The notes below the pieces were generated by a model, which worked only from the letters and a program-made list of their open reading frames with translations, was not told the DNA's origin and made no database searches. From positions 347,001-411,000 of the forward strand of contig NZ_JRMB01000003.1 in assembly GCF_000759445.1 (NCBI RefSeq): 64,000 nt of DNA. Reading direction: 5' to 3'. How positions within the stretch are numbered: position 1 is the first letter of the stretch; every line of letters begins with the position of its first letter. Positions 16,275 to 26,658 of the stretch are shown here, in pieces. A program made the translations under genes and the position numbers. Origin of the DNA: Pseudomonas lutea (GTDB taxonomy: Bacteria; Pseudomonadota; Gammaproteobacteria; Pseudomonadales; Pseudomonadaceae).

Positions 16275-18368
16275 TCATTGCGGCAGGGTGGCCGCCTGGA
16301 TCGCCGTGAGCGCGATGGTATAGACGATATCGTCAACCAGAGCGCCACGCGGCAGATCGTTGACTGGCTTGCGCAAGCCTTGCAGCATCGGACCGAGACT
16401 GACGCAATCCGCGCTGCGCTGCACCGCCTTGTAGGTCGTGTTGCCGGTGTTCAGGTCGGGAAACACGAACACGTTGGCGCGACCCGCCACCGGGCTGTCC
16501 GGGGCCAGTTGCCGGGCCACGTTTTCGTTGGCTGCGGCGTCGTACTGCAACGGCCCGTCGATCAACAGACCGCGCTGGGTCTCCCGCGCCAGCTGCGTAG
16601 CTTCGCGGACTTTTTCCACTTCTTCGCCACTGGCCGAATTACCGCTGGAGTAGCTGATCATCGCCACCCGCGGCGACAGACCGAACGCGACAGCGGAGTC
16701 GGCGCTCTGCACGGCAATCTCCGCCAGTTCGGTGGCTGTCGGGTGCGGGTTCATGATGCAGTCGCCATACACCAGCACCTGCTCGGGAAACAGCATGAAG
16801 AAGACCGACGACACCAGCGTGCAGCCCGGCGCTGTCTTGATCAGTTGCAGGGCCGGTCGAATGGTATTGGCGGTGGAATGAACAACCCCTGACACCAGCC
16901 CGTCCACTTCGTCGAGGGCCAGCATCATGGTGCCGATGACTACCGGGTCTTCCAGTTGCTGTTCAGCCATCGGCGCATTGAGGTTTTTGCTGCGGCGCAG
17001 CTCGACCATCGGCGCCACATAACGCTCGCGTATCTGGTCCGGATCGAGAATTTCAAGGCCTTGGGGCAGCTCGATACCGTGGGCCCGGGCGACTGCGTTC
17101 ACCTCTTCAGGCTTGGCCAGCAGCACGCATCGCGCAATGCCACGGGCCTGACAGATCGCTGCAGCCTGTACGGTCAAAGGCTCGGCACCTTCGGGCAGCA
17201 CGATCCGCTTGTTAGCCGCTTGGGCGCGCTGTATCAACTGATAGCGGAACACCGCCGGCGACAGGCGCATTTCCCGCGGCGTCCCGCAGCGCTGATGCAG
17301 CCAGTTGGCATCCAGATGGCTGGCCACGAAATCGGTGATGATCTCCGCGCGCTCGCGGTCATCGATGGGGATTTCCTTGTTCAGCTGGTTGAGCTGCGTT
17401 GCGGTGTCATAGGAGCCCGTGCTCACCGAGAGCACCGGCAGACCTGCCTGCAACGCGCCCCGGCACAGATCCATGATTCTTGGGTCAGGCAGGGTATCGC
17501 TGGTCAGCAACAGCCCGGCCAGAGGGACGCCATTGAGCGTCGCCAGACTCACGGCCAGAATGATGTCGTCGCGATCGCCCGGCGTTACCACGAGCACGCC
17601 GGGCTTGAGCAGCTGCAGCGTGTTAAGCACCGTACGTGCGCAAATGATGATCTTGGACATCCGGCGCTGTTCATAATCGCCGGCATTGATGACCTGAGCC
17701 CCAAGCAGATCCGCCACATCGCGGGTGCGCGGTGCGTTCAGGTCCGCCTGAAACGGAATGCAGCCGAGTAGGCGGAAGTCGCCGCTGCGCAACAGCGGCG
17801 AGTGCTCCTTGAGCCGCGCCGAAAAGGTTTCCATGCTTTCATCTGTGCGCACCTTGTTCAGGATCACACCGAGCACTTTAGGGTCCTTCGGTCCGCCAAA
17901 CATCTGCGCCTGAAGCTCGACGCGTCCGGAGAGCTCGGTCAGCACCTCGTTTTCCGGGGCTGACACCAGGATGACTTCCGCATCCAGCGCCTTGGCCATG
18001 TGCAGGTTGACCCGTGCCGCGTAGCTCGCGCTGCGTGTCGGCACCATGCCTTCGACGATCAATACATCCCGACCGATCGAGGCTTCCTGATACAGCTTGA
18101 TGATCTCTTCGAGCAGCTCGTCGAGCTGGCCCTCGCCAAGTCGGCGCTCGACGTGAGCAAGCCCTAATGGCTTGGGCGGCTTGAGTCCGTGCGTGCGGGC
18201 AATCAGCTCGGTCGAGCGCTCCGGGCCCAGATCGCCTGGATGAGGCTGGGCAATCGGCTTGAAAAAACCGACCTTGAGTCCGGCGCGCTCCAGGGTGCGA
18301 ACCAGCCCCAGGCTGATGGACGTCAAGCCCACACCAAAGTCTGTGGGCGCGATAAAGAAAGTCTGCAT
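16275..18368 (-). CDS. pta: Phosphate acetyltransferase, long form
   Basis: 697-residue Pta converting acetyl-CoA and phosphate to acetyl-phosphate and CoA, for acetate overflow and re-use. Three parts: N-terminal dethiobiotin-synthetase-like NTPase domain (about 1-200, starting QTFFIAPTDFGVGLTS), central DRTGG domain (about 215-330), and C-terminal catalytic PTA domain (about 370-697) with GEVVHSTANT-type (GVVHSTANTIRPALQ) and SYSSGNSASGEEVEKV motifs. Length matches the proteobacterial long class. ackA is not adjacent in this window. The acyltransferase gene follows about 80 bases downstream. Confidence 0.96.
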   Translation of the reverse strand: MQTFFIAPTDFGVGLTSISLGLVRTLERAGLKVGFFKPIAQPHPGDLGPERSTELIARTHGLKPPKPLGLAHVERRLGEGQLDELLEEIIKLYQEASIGRDVLIVEGMVPTRSASYAARVNLHMAKALDAEVILVSAPENEVLTELSGRVELQAQMFGGPKDPKVLGVILNKVRTDESMETFSARLKEHSPLLRSGDFRLLGCIPFQADLNAPRTRDVADLLGAQVINAGDYEQRRMSKIIICARTVLNTLQLLKPGVLVVTPGDRDDIILAVSLATLNGVPLAGLLLTSDTLPDPRIMDLCRGALQAGLPVLSVSTGSYDTATQLNQLNKEIPIDDRERAEIITDFVASHLDANWLHQRCGTPREMRLSPAVFRYQLIQRAQAANKRIVLPEGAEPLTVQAAAICQARGIARCVLLAKPEEVNAVARAHGIELPQGLEILDPDQIRERYVAPMVELRRSKNLNAPMAEQQLEDPVVIGTMMLALDEVDGLVSGVVHSTANTIRPALQLIKTAPGCTLVSSVFFMLFPEQVLVYGDCIMNPHPTATELAEIAVQSADSAVAFGLSPRVAMISYSSGNSASGEEVEKVREATQLARETQRGLLIDGPLQYDAAANENVARQLAPDSPVAGRANVFVFPDLNTGNTTYKAVQRSADCVSLGPMLQGLRKPVNDLPRGALVDDIVYTIALTAIQAATLPQ

Positions 18369-18462
18369 GCGGGCTTCTCGAAAATGAGCAGTGCAAAGGG
18401 CGTGGCGCTATGAGTTCAGCCATCGGACCGGATAAACCAGGACGCTGTTCAGTCGCAGCGTC

Positions 18463-18702
18463 TCATCGGGGCACAAGGTTATCGTTAACCGGGCCTGGCG
18501 CGCACCAGCCGCAGCGAAAGCATTGACCGATAGTTGCCAGACGCTGCTCGGCATCAAGCACCCAGGGGCGGGATTGCCATGGCGGGTCGTGGCGTAAATG
18601 CTGGGTGTGACCGCAGGACAGTTCGACGACCCAATGGCCGTCCAGGTCCTGATGAAACCCGGTAATAGTTGGTTGGGCGGAGGGGGCTTTGAGGGATTCC
18701 AA
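18463..18702 (-). CDS. DUF3565 small cysteine/histidine-rich protein
   Basis: Short protein of 79 residues containing the DUF3565 signature ITGFHQDLDGHWVVELSCGH, then QHLRHDPPW and a C-x2-C pair (CFRCGWC). The Cys/His spacing suggests a metal site. There is no ATG before the conserved part. The best start is TTG 18702, twelve codons before ITGF, with a GGACGG-like element upstream; an ATT start at the conserved Ile cannot be excluded. It is divergent from the FKBP gene, as in other pseudomonads. Function unknown. Confidence 0.75.
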   Translation of the reverse strand: MESLKAPSAQPTITGFHQDLDGHWVVELSCGHTQHLRHDPPWQSRPWVLDAEQRLATIGQCFRCGWCAPGPVNDNLVPR

Positions 18703-18792
18703 TCGGGGCCGTCCGTCTGAGTTGCGTTCGCTTTCGCGCGATTGCTTGGTTAGACTTGTTCGCTCATCTCTATTTGCAAAAGGTCTCGCCCC

Positions 18793-19278
18793 ATGCCGAT
18801 CGCCGCCAACAAGGCTGTCTCCATTGACTATACCCTGACCAATGACGCTGGTGAGGTCATCGACAGTTCTGCCGGCGGCGCGCCGCTGGTTTACCTGCAA
18901 GGCGCAGGCAACATCATCCCGGGTCTGGAAAAGGCGCTGGATGGCAAGGATGTCGGCGACGAACTGAAAGTGTCCATCGAGCCGGAAGACGCCTACGGCG
19001 AGTACTCCGCCGAACTGGTCAGCACGCTTAACCGCAGCATGTTCGAAGGTGTCGACGAGCTGGAAGTCGGCATGCAGTTTCACGCTTCCGCGCCCGACGG
19101 CCAGATGCAGATCGTGACTATCCGCGATCTGGACGGCGACGATGTGACAGTCGATGGCAACCACCCATTGGCCGGCCAACGCCTGAACTTCGATGTCAAA
19201 ATCGTTGCCATCCGTGATGCAAGCGAAGAAGAACTGGCCCACGGTCACGTGCATGGCGAAGGTGGTCACCACCACTGA
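18793..19278 (+). CDS. FKBP-type peptidyl-prolyl isomerase, SlyD-like
   Basis: 161-residue SlyD-type cis-trans prolyl isomerase and chaperone. The FKBP core is split by the insert-in-flap domain: N-terminal VSIDYTLTNDAGEVID (9-24), then IIPGLEKALDGKDVGD (40-55), then PEDAYGEY at the flap (62-69). The C-terminal tail is His-rich (HGHVHGEGGHHH), a short nickel-binding tail like that of SlyD. Cytosolic; helps protein folding and possibly metal delivery. ATG 18793 follows an AAAAGGTCTCGCCCC leader. It is single and divergent from the DUF3565 gene. Confidence 0.92.
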   Translation: MPIAANKAVSIDYTLTNDAGEVIDSSAGGAPLVYLQGAGNIIPGLEKALDGKDVGDELKVSIEPEDAYGEYSAELVSTLNRSMFEGVDELEVGMQFHASAPDGQMQIVTIRDLDGDDVTVDGNHPLAGQRLNFDVKIVAIRDASEEELAHGHVHGEGGHHH

Positions 19279-19392
19279 TTGTCCTGCTAAGCTGATTGAG
19301 CTGGCCAGGCGTCCTCGCGGTCTTGTGAAAACAGCGGTTTTCGCAGTCTGTCAGGGCGCTTTTTTTGGTAAACAGGTTCCAGGGGAGTTTTC

Positions 19393-19875
19393 ATGAGTGT
19401 ATTTCACGAGCTGAAGTTGAAAGCTCTGGATGGCCAGGAGCTACCCCTCGCGCCGCTAAAGGGCAAAGTGGTTCTGGTGGTGAATGTCGCCTCCAAATGC
19501 GGCCTTACGCCTCAATATGCAGCGCTCGAAGTCCTGTACCAGAAATACAAGGACCGAGGCTTCAGCGTTCTCGGGCTTCCGTGCAACCAGTTCGCTGGTC
19601 AGGAGCCTGGCACTCAGGAGGAGATTCAGACGTTTTGCTCCCTGAACTATGGCGTAACGTTCCCTTTGGGTGACAAGGTTGATGTCAACGGTCCTCACCG
19701 CGATCGTCTGTATCAAATGCTGGCGGGGGAAGGTGCGGAGTTTCCGGGTGATATCACATGGAATTTCGAGAAATTTCTGGTAGGCCAGGACGGCCGGGTG
19801 CTTGCCCGTTTCTCTCCTCGCACGACGCCTGATGATCCCAAGGTCATCGCTGCCATCGAAAAAGCACTGCCCTGA
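19393..19875 (+). CDS. Glutathione/thioredoxin peroxidase (GPx family)
   Basis: 160-residue Cys-type glutathione peroxidase reducing hydroperoxides with thiols. The catalytic tetrad is visible: Cys in NVASKCGLT (C36), Gln and Asn region in LPCNQFAGQEPG (69-80), and WNFEKFLV (Trp124, Asn125). The peroxidatic residue is Cys, not Sec, as usual in bacteria. A second Cys at LPCNQF could act as the resolving Cys, making thioredoxin the likely reductant. ATG 19393 with AGGGGAG upstream. Confidence 0.93.
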   Translation: MSVFHELKLKALDGQELPLAPLKGKVVLVVNVASKCGLTPQYAALEVLYQKYKDRGFSVLGLPCNQFAGQEPGTQEEIQTFCSLNYGVTFPLGDKVDVNGPHRDRLYQMLAGEGAEFPGDITWNFEKFLVGQDGRVLARFSPRTTPDDPKVIAAIEKALP

Positions 19876-19995
19876 TCGGGCATTGCGTCCCTCTTTTGAA
19901 CCTTAATCACCCCAGTCAATAGTGCTTCGTATCTGCGGCAGTTCGGCCCATCCTGTATGACCTTCATCATATTTTCGGACGCCGAGGAAGCCCGC

Positions 19996-21099
19996 ATGCC
20001 CGTTCAAGCCCTCTTCAAACCCTTCCATCTGGGCAGCCTTGAGCTGCCGACGCGCGTCGTGATGGCGCCGATGACTCGCTCGTTTTCACCGGGCGGGGTG
20101 CCCAATTCAAAGGTGATCGATTACTACCGCCGTCGCGCGGCTGCGGGTGTGGGTTTGATCATCACCGAGGGCACGACGGTAGGGCACAAGGCGTCGAATG
20201 GCTACCCCAACGTGCCAAGGTTCTTTGGCGCGGATGCACTCGATGGCTGGCGCAAAGTGGTCGAGGCCGTCCATGAGGAGGGAGGCAAGATAGTGCCTCA
20301 GCTCTGGCACGTGGGCGCTGTACGTCGCCTTGGCACCGAGCCCGACGGAGCGGTGCCCGCCTATGGTCCGACCGAGAAGCTCAAGGATGGAAAGGTCGTT
20401 GTTCACGGCATGAACAAAGAAGACATCACCGAGGTCATCTCGGCGTTCGCCCAAGCGGCAAAGGATGCCAGGGCCATCGGCATGGACGGGGTGGAAATTC
20501 ACGGCGCCCATGGCTATCTGGTCGATCAGTTCTTTTGGGAGGGCTCTAATCAGCGCACCGACGAGTATGGGGGTGATCTTGCCCATCGCTCGCGCTTCGC
20601 CATTGAGCTGATCCAGGCCGTGCGCGAAGCCGTCGGGCCGGATTACCCGATCATCTTTCGCTATTCGCAATGGAAGCAGCAGGACTACAGCGCACGTCTG
20701 GTGCAAACCGTGGAGGAGCTCGACGCGTTCCTCAAGCCGCTGTCTGAGGCGGGCGTCGATATATTCCACTGTTCTACACGGCGTTTCTGGGAGCCCGAAT
20801 TTGAAGGCTCGGAGCTTAATCTCGCTGGCTGGACGCGCAAGCTCACGGGCAAACCGACCATCACCGTGGGCAGCGTAGGCCTGGATGGAGAGTTTCTGCA
20901 GTTCATGGTCAACACCGACAAGGTCGCACAGCCAGCGAGCTTGGAAAATCTGCTCAAGCGTCTGGGCGACGAGGAATTTGATTTGGTAGCGGTGGGCCGG
21001 GCGCTGCTGGTCGACCCGGACTGGGCTTTAAAGGTAAGAGAAGGGCGCGAGCACGACATCCTGCCGTTCAGTCGTGAGGCGTTGACTCGACTGGACTGA
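19996..21099 (+). CDS. Old yellow enzyme family ene-reductase (NADH:flavin oxidoreductase)
   Basis: 367-residue FMN enzyme that reduces activated C=C bonds of enals, enones, nitroesters or maleimides, used in electrophile detoxification. The TIM-barrel starts LFKPFHLGSLELPTRVVMAP; the substrate-binding histidine pair is in EIHGAHGYLVDQF; the phosphate site is near VAVGRALLVDPDW. ATG 19996 with GAGGA upstream is chosen over the longer in-frame ATG 19957, which adds a non-conserved stretch. Classical OYE subfamily. Physiological substrate unknown. Confidence 0.9.
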   Translation: MPVQALFKPFHLGSLELPTRVVMAPMTRSFSPGGVPNSKVIDYYRRRAAAGVGLIITEGTTVGHKASNGYPNVPRFFGADALDGWRKVVEAVHEEGGKIVPQLWHVGAVRRLGTEPDGAVPAYGPTEKLKDGKVVVHGMNKEDITEVISAFAQAAKDARAIGMDGVEIHGAHGYLVDQFFWEGSNQRTDEYGGDLAHRSRFAIELIQAVREAVGPDYPIIFRYSQWKQQDYSARLVQTVEELDAFLKPLSEAGVDIFHCSTRRFWEPEFEGSELNLAGWTRKLTGKPTITVGSVGLDGEFLQFMVNTDKVAQPASLENLLKRLGDEEFDLVAVGRALLVDPDWALKVREGREHDILPFSREALTRLD

Positions 21100-21213
21100 G
21101 GGTCGGTGCCCAACCGGTCCGGTGTTGCTTAAGAGAGTCATCGGCATCGGACCTTGCCGTGGGAGTGAGCGAGATCACTCCCACCTGTATCACGCAGAGC
21201 ACACGGTGGACGA

Positions 21214-22380
21214 TCAAACGCCCAAAATTACTCCATGCGGAGTCTCGCACGCCACTCGCAGGTAGTTTTCGAAAGCGTCGATAATCCCGGCCCAACCCTG
21301 GCGGCTGGCATGCTGGCGGGCGTTGAGCCTAACCCGACGCAAGGTTTCGTCATCCTCCAGCATCCATCGGGCCGCATCAATGAAGCCTTCCTCATCGCCC
21401 GGCATCGCCACCGCGCCGTTATGGCCGTGGTGGATGTGCTGCGCCGCTGCGGCCTCGTCGTAGGCCACCACGCCCAGGCCGGACGCCAGGGCCTCCAGCA
21501 CCACGTTGCCGAACGTCTCGGTCAGACTGGGAAACAGAAAAAGGTCGCACGATGCGTAGTGGGCCGCCAGCGCATCGCCGCGCTGTGTGCCGCAAAAGAT
21601 GGCATCGGGGAGCTGGCCCTCCAGCATTGACCTGACCGGTCCGTCGCCGACGATCACCAGCTTGAGATTCTTCTCGGGGTAAGTGCTGACCAGAGCGTCG
21701 AAGGTGGGCTTCAGCAGGCCGAGATTCTTTTCCGCAGCCAGCCGACCCACGTGCAGCACCGCCGTATCCCCCGTTTCCAGTCCCCAGCTTTCGCGCAGGG
21801 CGCTCGAACGTTTCGAGGGGTGAAACAATTGGCAGTCCACACCGCGCGACAGCAATTCAAGGCGTTCAAAGCCCCGTCGTTCAAGCTCGGTCTTCTGGGT
21901 AAAGCTGGGCACCAGTGTTGCGCTGGAGCGGTTGTGAAACCATCGCAAATAGGTGGTCATCAGCCGGGTCAGGAAACTCAGCCCGTACTGCCGCGTATAT
22001 TGCTGGAAATTGGTATGGAAGCCGCTGACGATGGCAATCCCAAGCCGGCGTGCCGCCCGCAGCGCCGAAAGCCCCAGCGGCCCTTCCGTCGCGATATACA
22101 GCACGTCGGGGCGATTGCGCTGCCAGCGGCGCAGCAACTTGTGCATCGACGACTGTCCCCACTGCAGCCCCGGATACCCGGGTATGGGCCAGCCGCGGCA
22201 CAGCATCAAATCGGCTTCCGCCGCGCGTAGCCCATCGTCGTTTTGCCGCGGCCGGATCACCTCGACCCGATGCCCGCGCACGCGCAAGCCATCGCACAGG
22301 CGACTGAGCGTGTTGGCCACGCCGTTGATCTCGGGCGCATAGGTCTCGGTGATCAGAGTGATGTGCAGGGATTTACTCAT
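21214..22380 (-). CDS. GT4-family glycosyltransferase (mannosyltransferase-like)
   Basis: 388-residue retaining glycosyltransferase with two Rossmann domains. The N-terminal domain begins LHITLITETYAPEINGVANTL (residues 4-24); the donor-binding domain has HVGRLAAEKNL near 212, VIVGDGP near 246, and the FPSLTETFGNVVLEALASG motif near 298-316, with the EX7E-like glutamates. Similar to GDP-mannose-dependent glycosyltransferases of glycolipid synthesis. I chose ATG 22380 (SKSLHIT) over ATG 22524, whose extension is non-conserved. Cytosolic or membrane-peripheral. The acceptor is not predictable. Confidence 0.88.
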   Translation of the reverse strand: MSKSLHITLITETYAPEINGVANTLSRLCDGLRVRGHRVEVIRPRQNDDGLRAAEADLMLCRGWPIPGYPGLQWGQSSMHKLLRRWQRNRPDVLYIATEGPLGLSALRAARRLGIAIVSGFHTNFQQYTRQYGLSFLTRLMTTYLRWFHNRSSATLVPSFTQKTELERRGFERLELLSRGVDCQLFHPSKRSSALRESWGLETGDTAVLHVGRLAAEKNLGLLKPTFDALVSTYPEKNLKLVIVGDGPVRSMLEGQLPDAIFCGTQRGDALAAHYASCDLFLFPSLTETFGNVVLEALASGLGVVAYDEAAAAQHIHHGHNGAVAMPGDEEGFIDAARWMLEDDETLRRVRLNARQHASRQGWAGIIDAFENYLRVACETPHGVILGV

Positions 22381-22545
22381 GCCAGCAGTTTCCGAGCACA
22401 GCATTGCGCTTGTGTGGCCGTTGGGTGATGGATTTGTGACCGCAAATGACCAACCAGAAGCAATATGGCTTCGCTCGAGCCTGACCATTTGATAAGACGA
22501 TCCAGAGCGGTCGGGTTCGAGCAAGGCTGCGGGCTACCGGACGTG

Positions 22546-22848
22546 TCACTCGCCGACGGTGAATGGCACCAGCCGTGACCCACCGATGCGCTCGAAGGCG
22601 GCCGGCGCTGGCTCGTAATGGGTCTGCACCGGGTTCAGGCTGATGAGTTGCAGGGGCGAGCGGGGCTCGCTGGGCCTGGCAAGGTTCGCGGCTTCAGCCT
22701 TGAGGGTCTGTGAAACGAACGGCTGGGTGGCCTGAGCCAGTGCTTGCATGAAGGCGGGGGCATTGGGTTCCGGCTTCGTGCGCCTGTCCATCAGGGAGGA
22801 GCCAGGGCTGGTGATTGTTTTGATCGGAGTGCTCGGTGTGGATTCCAT
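22546..22848 (-). CDS. Hypothetical small protein
   Basis: 100-residue protein that I do not recognise. It is Pro/Ser-rich at the N-terminus and lacks a signal peptide or transmembrane segment. A clear GAGGAG lies 10 bases before ATG 22848, which supports real expression. It sits on the same strand upstream of the glycosyltransferase gene and divergent from the DUF4234-like gene. No motif supports a function. Confidence 0.5.
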   Translation of the reverse strand: MESTPSTPIKTITSPGSSLMDRRTKPEPNAPAFMQALAQATQPFVSQTLKAEAANLARPSEPRSPLQLISLNPVQTHYEPAPAAFERIGGSRLVPFTVGE

Positions 22849-23054
22849 GGGCGTGTAACTCCTCGGGATGGTTATGCCGATTGGTACAAAAGGGTCGGCA
22901 AATGCTCGCCCGGAGTGGGCATGTCCATGGTTAAACAGGAAGGCTGTGGGACGTGGCGAATACCGTCGTAGGAATCGTCCTGATTTTTCCCGGGTTGATT
23001 AAAAGAGTGTTTCCACCTTTAGCATGCGTCGCCTCAACTTCTGGAGGAAACGCT

Positions 23055-23687
23055 GTGTCCGAGCAATTCAATGCGCCACCTGCTGCCGACCTGACGGCTT
23101 TGCCTACAAGCGGCCCGCCGTTTTATACCGTGTCGCTGATCAAGCTGACGGTGATGATGCTGATCACCTGCGGGCTGTATGGGCTCTACTGGTATTACAA
23201 AAACTGGTCGCGTTACAAAGCGTATTCGGCGAAACCGATCTGGCCGGTCCCGCGTGCGATTTTCTCGTTGTTTTTTGTGCCGTCCATGTTTGGCAAAGTG
23301 GACGCGTTGCTTAAAGAAAAAGGGCAGCGAGGGGTGCCTTATTGGGGCGCGCTTGCGGCAGCCATGATTCTCCTCGCGCTGGCGCCGTCCCTTGTCGTGT
23401 TTGTCCATGGCATCGCAGCAGGCTTGCGAGGTGGCGCTTCGGCAGGCCTAGGACTTATCCCGTTAGGGATATCCGTCATTTCGACGTTCGCACAGTTCCT
23501 GATCATGCTCAGAGTGCAGTCGTTCATTAACCAGCTGAACCGCGACGCCGAAGGAAGCTGCAAGTGTGGTTCTACCTTCGGTGAAGGTATATGGGCGATG
23601 CTGGGCTTAATGTGCTGGGCAGTTGTGATAATTATCGTTGTGATGATTGAATCTATCAGAATGTATTTCTCCAGCCGTGGCCTTTAG
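23055..23687 (+). CDS. DUF4234-like multi-pass membrane protein
   Basis: 210-residue inner-membrane protein with four to five hydrophobic helices. Helix 1 carries LTVMMLITCGLYGLYWYYKNW (about 29-49), the pattern typical of DUF4234-like proteins, with later helices around 100-120, 125-150 and 188-205. GTG 23055 preceded by GGAGG (23043) is the best start; the in-frame upstream ATG 22953 lacks support. A Cys pair occurs in SCKCGSTFGEG near the last helix. Function unknown. Confidence 0.75.
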   Translation: MSEQFNAPPAADLTALPTSGPPFYTVSLIKLTVMMLITCGLYGLYWYYKNWSRYKAYSAKPIWPVPRAIFSLFFVPSMFGKVDALLKEKGQRGVPYWGALAAAMILLALAPSLVVFVHGIAAGLRGGASAGLGLIPLGISVISTFAQFLIMLRVQSFINQLNRDAEGSCKCGSTFGEGIWAMLGLMCWAVVIIIVVMIESIRMYFSSRGL

Positions 23688-23730
23688 CCAGATGAGCGAG
23701 TAGCTACACTGGTAGATCCTGCACTCACAC

Positions 23731-23760
23731 AGAAAAGGCCTCCATCGAGGCCTTTTCTCT
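23731..23760. terminator. Bidirectional terminator
   Basis: Perfect 12-base stem AGAAAAGGCCTC / GAGGCCTTTTCT with loop CATC, between converging genes. A and T runs on both sides make it usable on both strands. Confidence 0.88.
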
Positions 23761-23763
23761 GCA

Positions 23764-24519
23764 TCAGCGAATGCGCTCTGCCAGTGTCTCCGCACCGCGT
23801 TCCCTCACCCAGAATAACGTCGCGCCCGCCACCGCAGCTGGCATCATCAGGATGTTGACCACCGGGATCAGCAGCACCAGATAAACGATCCCGCCAAAAC
23901 TCATGCTTTGCCAACGCTTGGCGCGAAGCCAGGCAAGCATGTCCTGCCAGCTCATCTTGTGGTTGTCGGCGGGGTAGTCGATGTACTGGATCGCCATCAT
24001 CCAGACGCCGAACATCAGCCACAGCGGCGCAGCGATCAAGTTCACCACCGGAATCCACGAGAGGATGAACAGCCCGATGGCACGGGGCAGAAAGTAGCCA
24101 AGCTTGCGCATTTCACGGCTCAGGGTGCGCGGGATCATTTCGATTAGTTCGCCCCAGCTGAACGCCGGGAAGTCGTCCGTCCCGCGCAAGACCACTTCTA
24201 CCTTTTCAGACAGGAATCCGTTGAACGGCGCGGCAATAATGTTGGCGATCATGGTGAAGGTGAAGAACACCATCAAGGCCACAAGCACGACGAATAACGG
24301 CCACAGGATGTAGTTCAGAAAGCTGAGCCAGCCGGGAAGGGTGGGCATGAAGGAGTCCACCCACAGCCTGAACTCATGGCCGGCGAAGTAGATCATGGCG
24401 CTGAACAGCACCAGATTGATCGCCAGTGGCAGCAGGACGAACAGTCGCAGGCCGGGGCTGAGCACCAGCTTCAGACCTTCGCGCAGGTATTGAGGGCCGG
24501 AAAGGGCGGGTGCAGGCAT
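23764..24519 (-). CDS. cysZ: Sulfate transporter CysZ
   Basis: 251-residue CysZ/EI24-family inner-membrane protein that imports sulfate for cysteine synthesis. Hydrophobic helices lie at about 25-50, 65-100, 145-175 and 205-230. The family stretch [24 protein letters not shown] is near 85-108, and [17 protein letters not shown] near 151-167. Length is normal. It is divergent from trxB, a common Pseudomonas order. Confidence 0.93.
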   Translation of the reverse strand: MPAPALSGPQYLREGLKLVLSPGLRLFVLLPLAINLVLFSAMIYFAGHEFRLWVDSFMPTLPGWLSFLNYILWPLFVVLVALMVFFTFTMIANIIAAPFNGFLSEKVEVVLRGTDDFPAFSWGELIEMIPRTLSREMRKLGYFLPRAIGLFILSWIPVVNLIAAPLWLMFGVWMMAIQYIDYPADNHKMSWQDMLAWLRAKRWQSMSFGGIVYLVLLIPVVNILMMPAAVAGATLFWVRERGAETLAERIR

Positions 24520-25859
<1,340 letters not shown>

Positions 25860-25875
25860 TCAGGCATTCAGGCAC

Positions 25876-25907
25876 AAAAAAACCGGCTCATTGAGCCGGT
25901 TTTTTTA
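25876..25907. terminator. Bidirectional terminator after trxB
   Basis: AAAAAACCGGCTCA / TGAGCCGGTTTTTT stem with A and T tails. Serves trxB and the converging hopJ-family gene. Confidence 0.9.
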
Positions 25908-25941
25908 TGTCCTGCAAGCGCGCTTTTGTAGGGCAGGGCAA

Positions 25942-26283
25942 TCAGACCTTACGCTTGAGAGGCTCGGCCGAGAATTGCACGCCTGCCAGTCCGTTAGCGA
26001 TCAACGCCCGAATGTTTCCATGGTCCGACCCCCCGGGGGTTGCGAGCACGGCGCGATAATGTTCGCCAAACGCCAGCAGCGCTTCCTCATCGCTCAGGCC
26101 TTCCAGCAGTGCCATGCCAAGTGTCTTGCAAGAGCCTTCGTTCTGACCCGCTGCGTTTTCCACCGGGCCGTTGCTGAAGGCCTGAGGCTGGTAATCGTAA
26201 TGCGCGGCCACAAACGCGAGCGTGTCGGCAAAAAGGTGATTGCCGCTGGCAAGGCTGGCACGCAGTGCGCTCAGGTCAGTCAT
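25942..26283 (-). CDS. HopJ-family protein
   Basis: 113-residue protein of the HopJ (PF08888) family, named after a putative P. syringae type III effector but found in many non-pathogens and most likely a housekeeping protein. Family stretches: FADTLAFVAAHYDYQPQAF at 16-34, ENAAGQNEGSCKTLGMALL at 40-58, and LLAFGEHYRAVLATP near 66-80. ATG 26283 overlaps the stop of the DUF1244 gene by 8 bases (ATGACTGA), so the two are translationally coupled. The longer frame from 26394 lacks support. Molecular role unknown. Confidence 0.85.
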   Translation of the reverse strand: MTDLSALRASLASGNHLFADTLAFVAAHYDYQPQAFSNGPVENAAGQNEGSCKTLGMALLEGLSDEEALLAFGEHYRAVLATPGGSDHGNIRALIANGLAGVQFSAEPLKRKV

Positions 26284-26572
26284 GCTTCGGTTCCTTGGCG
26301 AAAGCGGCCTGTTGCTCCGGGCTGGCTTCTTTCTGGTAGGTGGATTTCCACTCGCTGTAAGGCATGCCGTAAACCACTTCGCGGGCGTCATCAAGTGTGA
26401 TCTCGATGTGCTTCTCGTCAGCGGCGGCCTTGTACCACTTGGACAGGCAGTTGCGACAAAAACCGGAGAGGTTCATCAGATCGATGTTCTGCACGTCCTT
26501 GCGGCTGTCCAGGTGCGCTACCAGACGGCGGAAAGCGGCGGCTTCAAGTTCAAGACGTTGTTGCTCGGTCAT
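26276..26572 (-). CDS. DUF1244 family protein
   Basis: 98-residue DUF1244 protein, a small helical family of unknown function widespread in proteobacteria. Recognisable parts are the N-terminal helix QQRLELEAAAFRRLVAHLDS and the core NLSGFCRNCLSKWYKAAAD with a C-x2-C pair, then EVVYGMPYSEWK. ATG 26572 is used; the longer in-frame ATG 26632 adds a non-conserved stretch. It couples to the hopJ-family gene downstream. Confidence 0.85.
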   Translation of the reverse strand: MTEQQRLELEAAAFRRLVAHLDSRKDVQNIDLMNLSGFCRNCLSKWYKAAADEKHIEITLDDAREVVYGMPYSEWKSTYQKEASPEQQAAFAKEPKHD

Positions 26573-26658
26573 GGCGGGCTCTGTAGATGAATAACGTGGG
26601 ACGATGATAAAAGCGGCAGTAGGGGTGGGCAAGCGCGCCAGAGTGACGGCGCGAAGGC

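Noticed and set aside
25942..26283. Type III effector assignment for the HopJ-family gene
   Set aside because: No hrp-box seen upstream, coupled to a housekeeping-type gene, and the family is common in non-pathogens.
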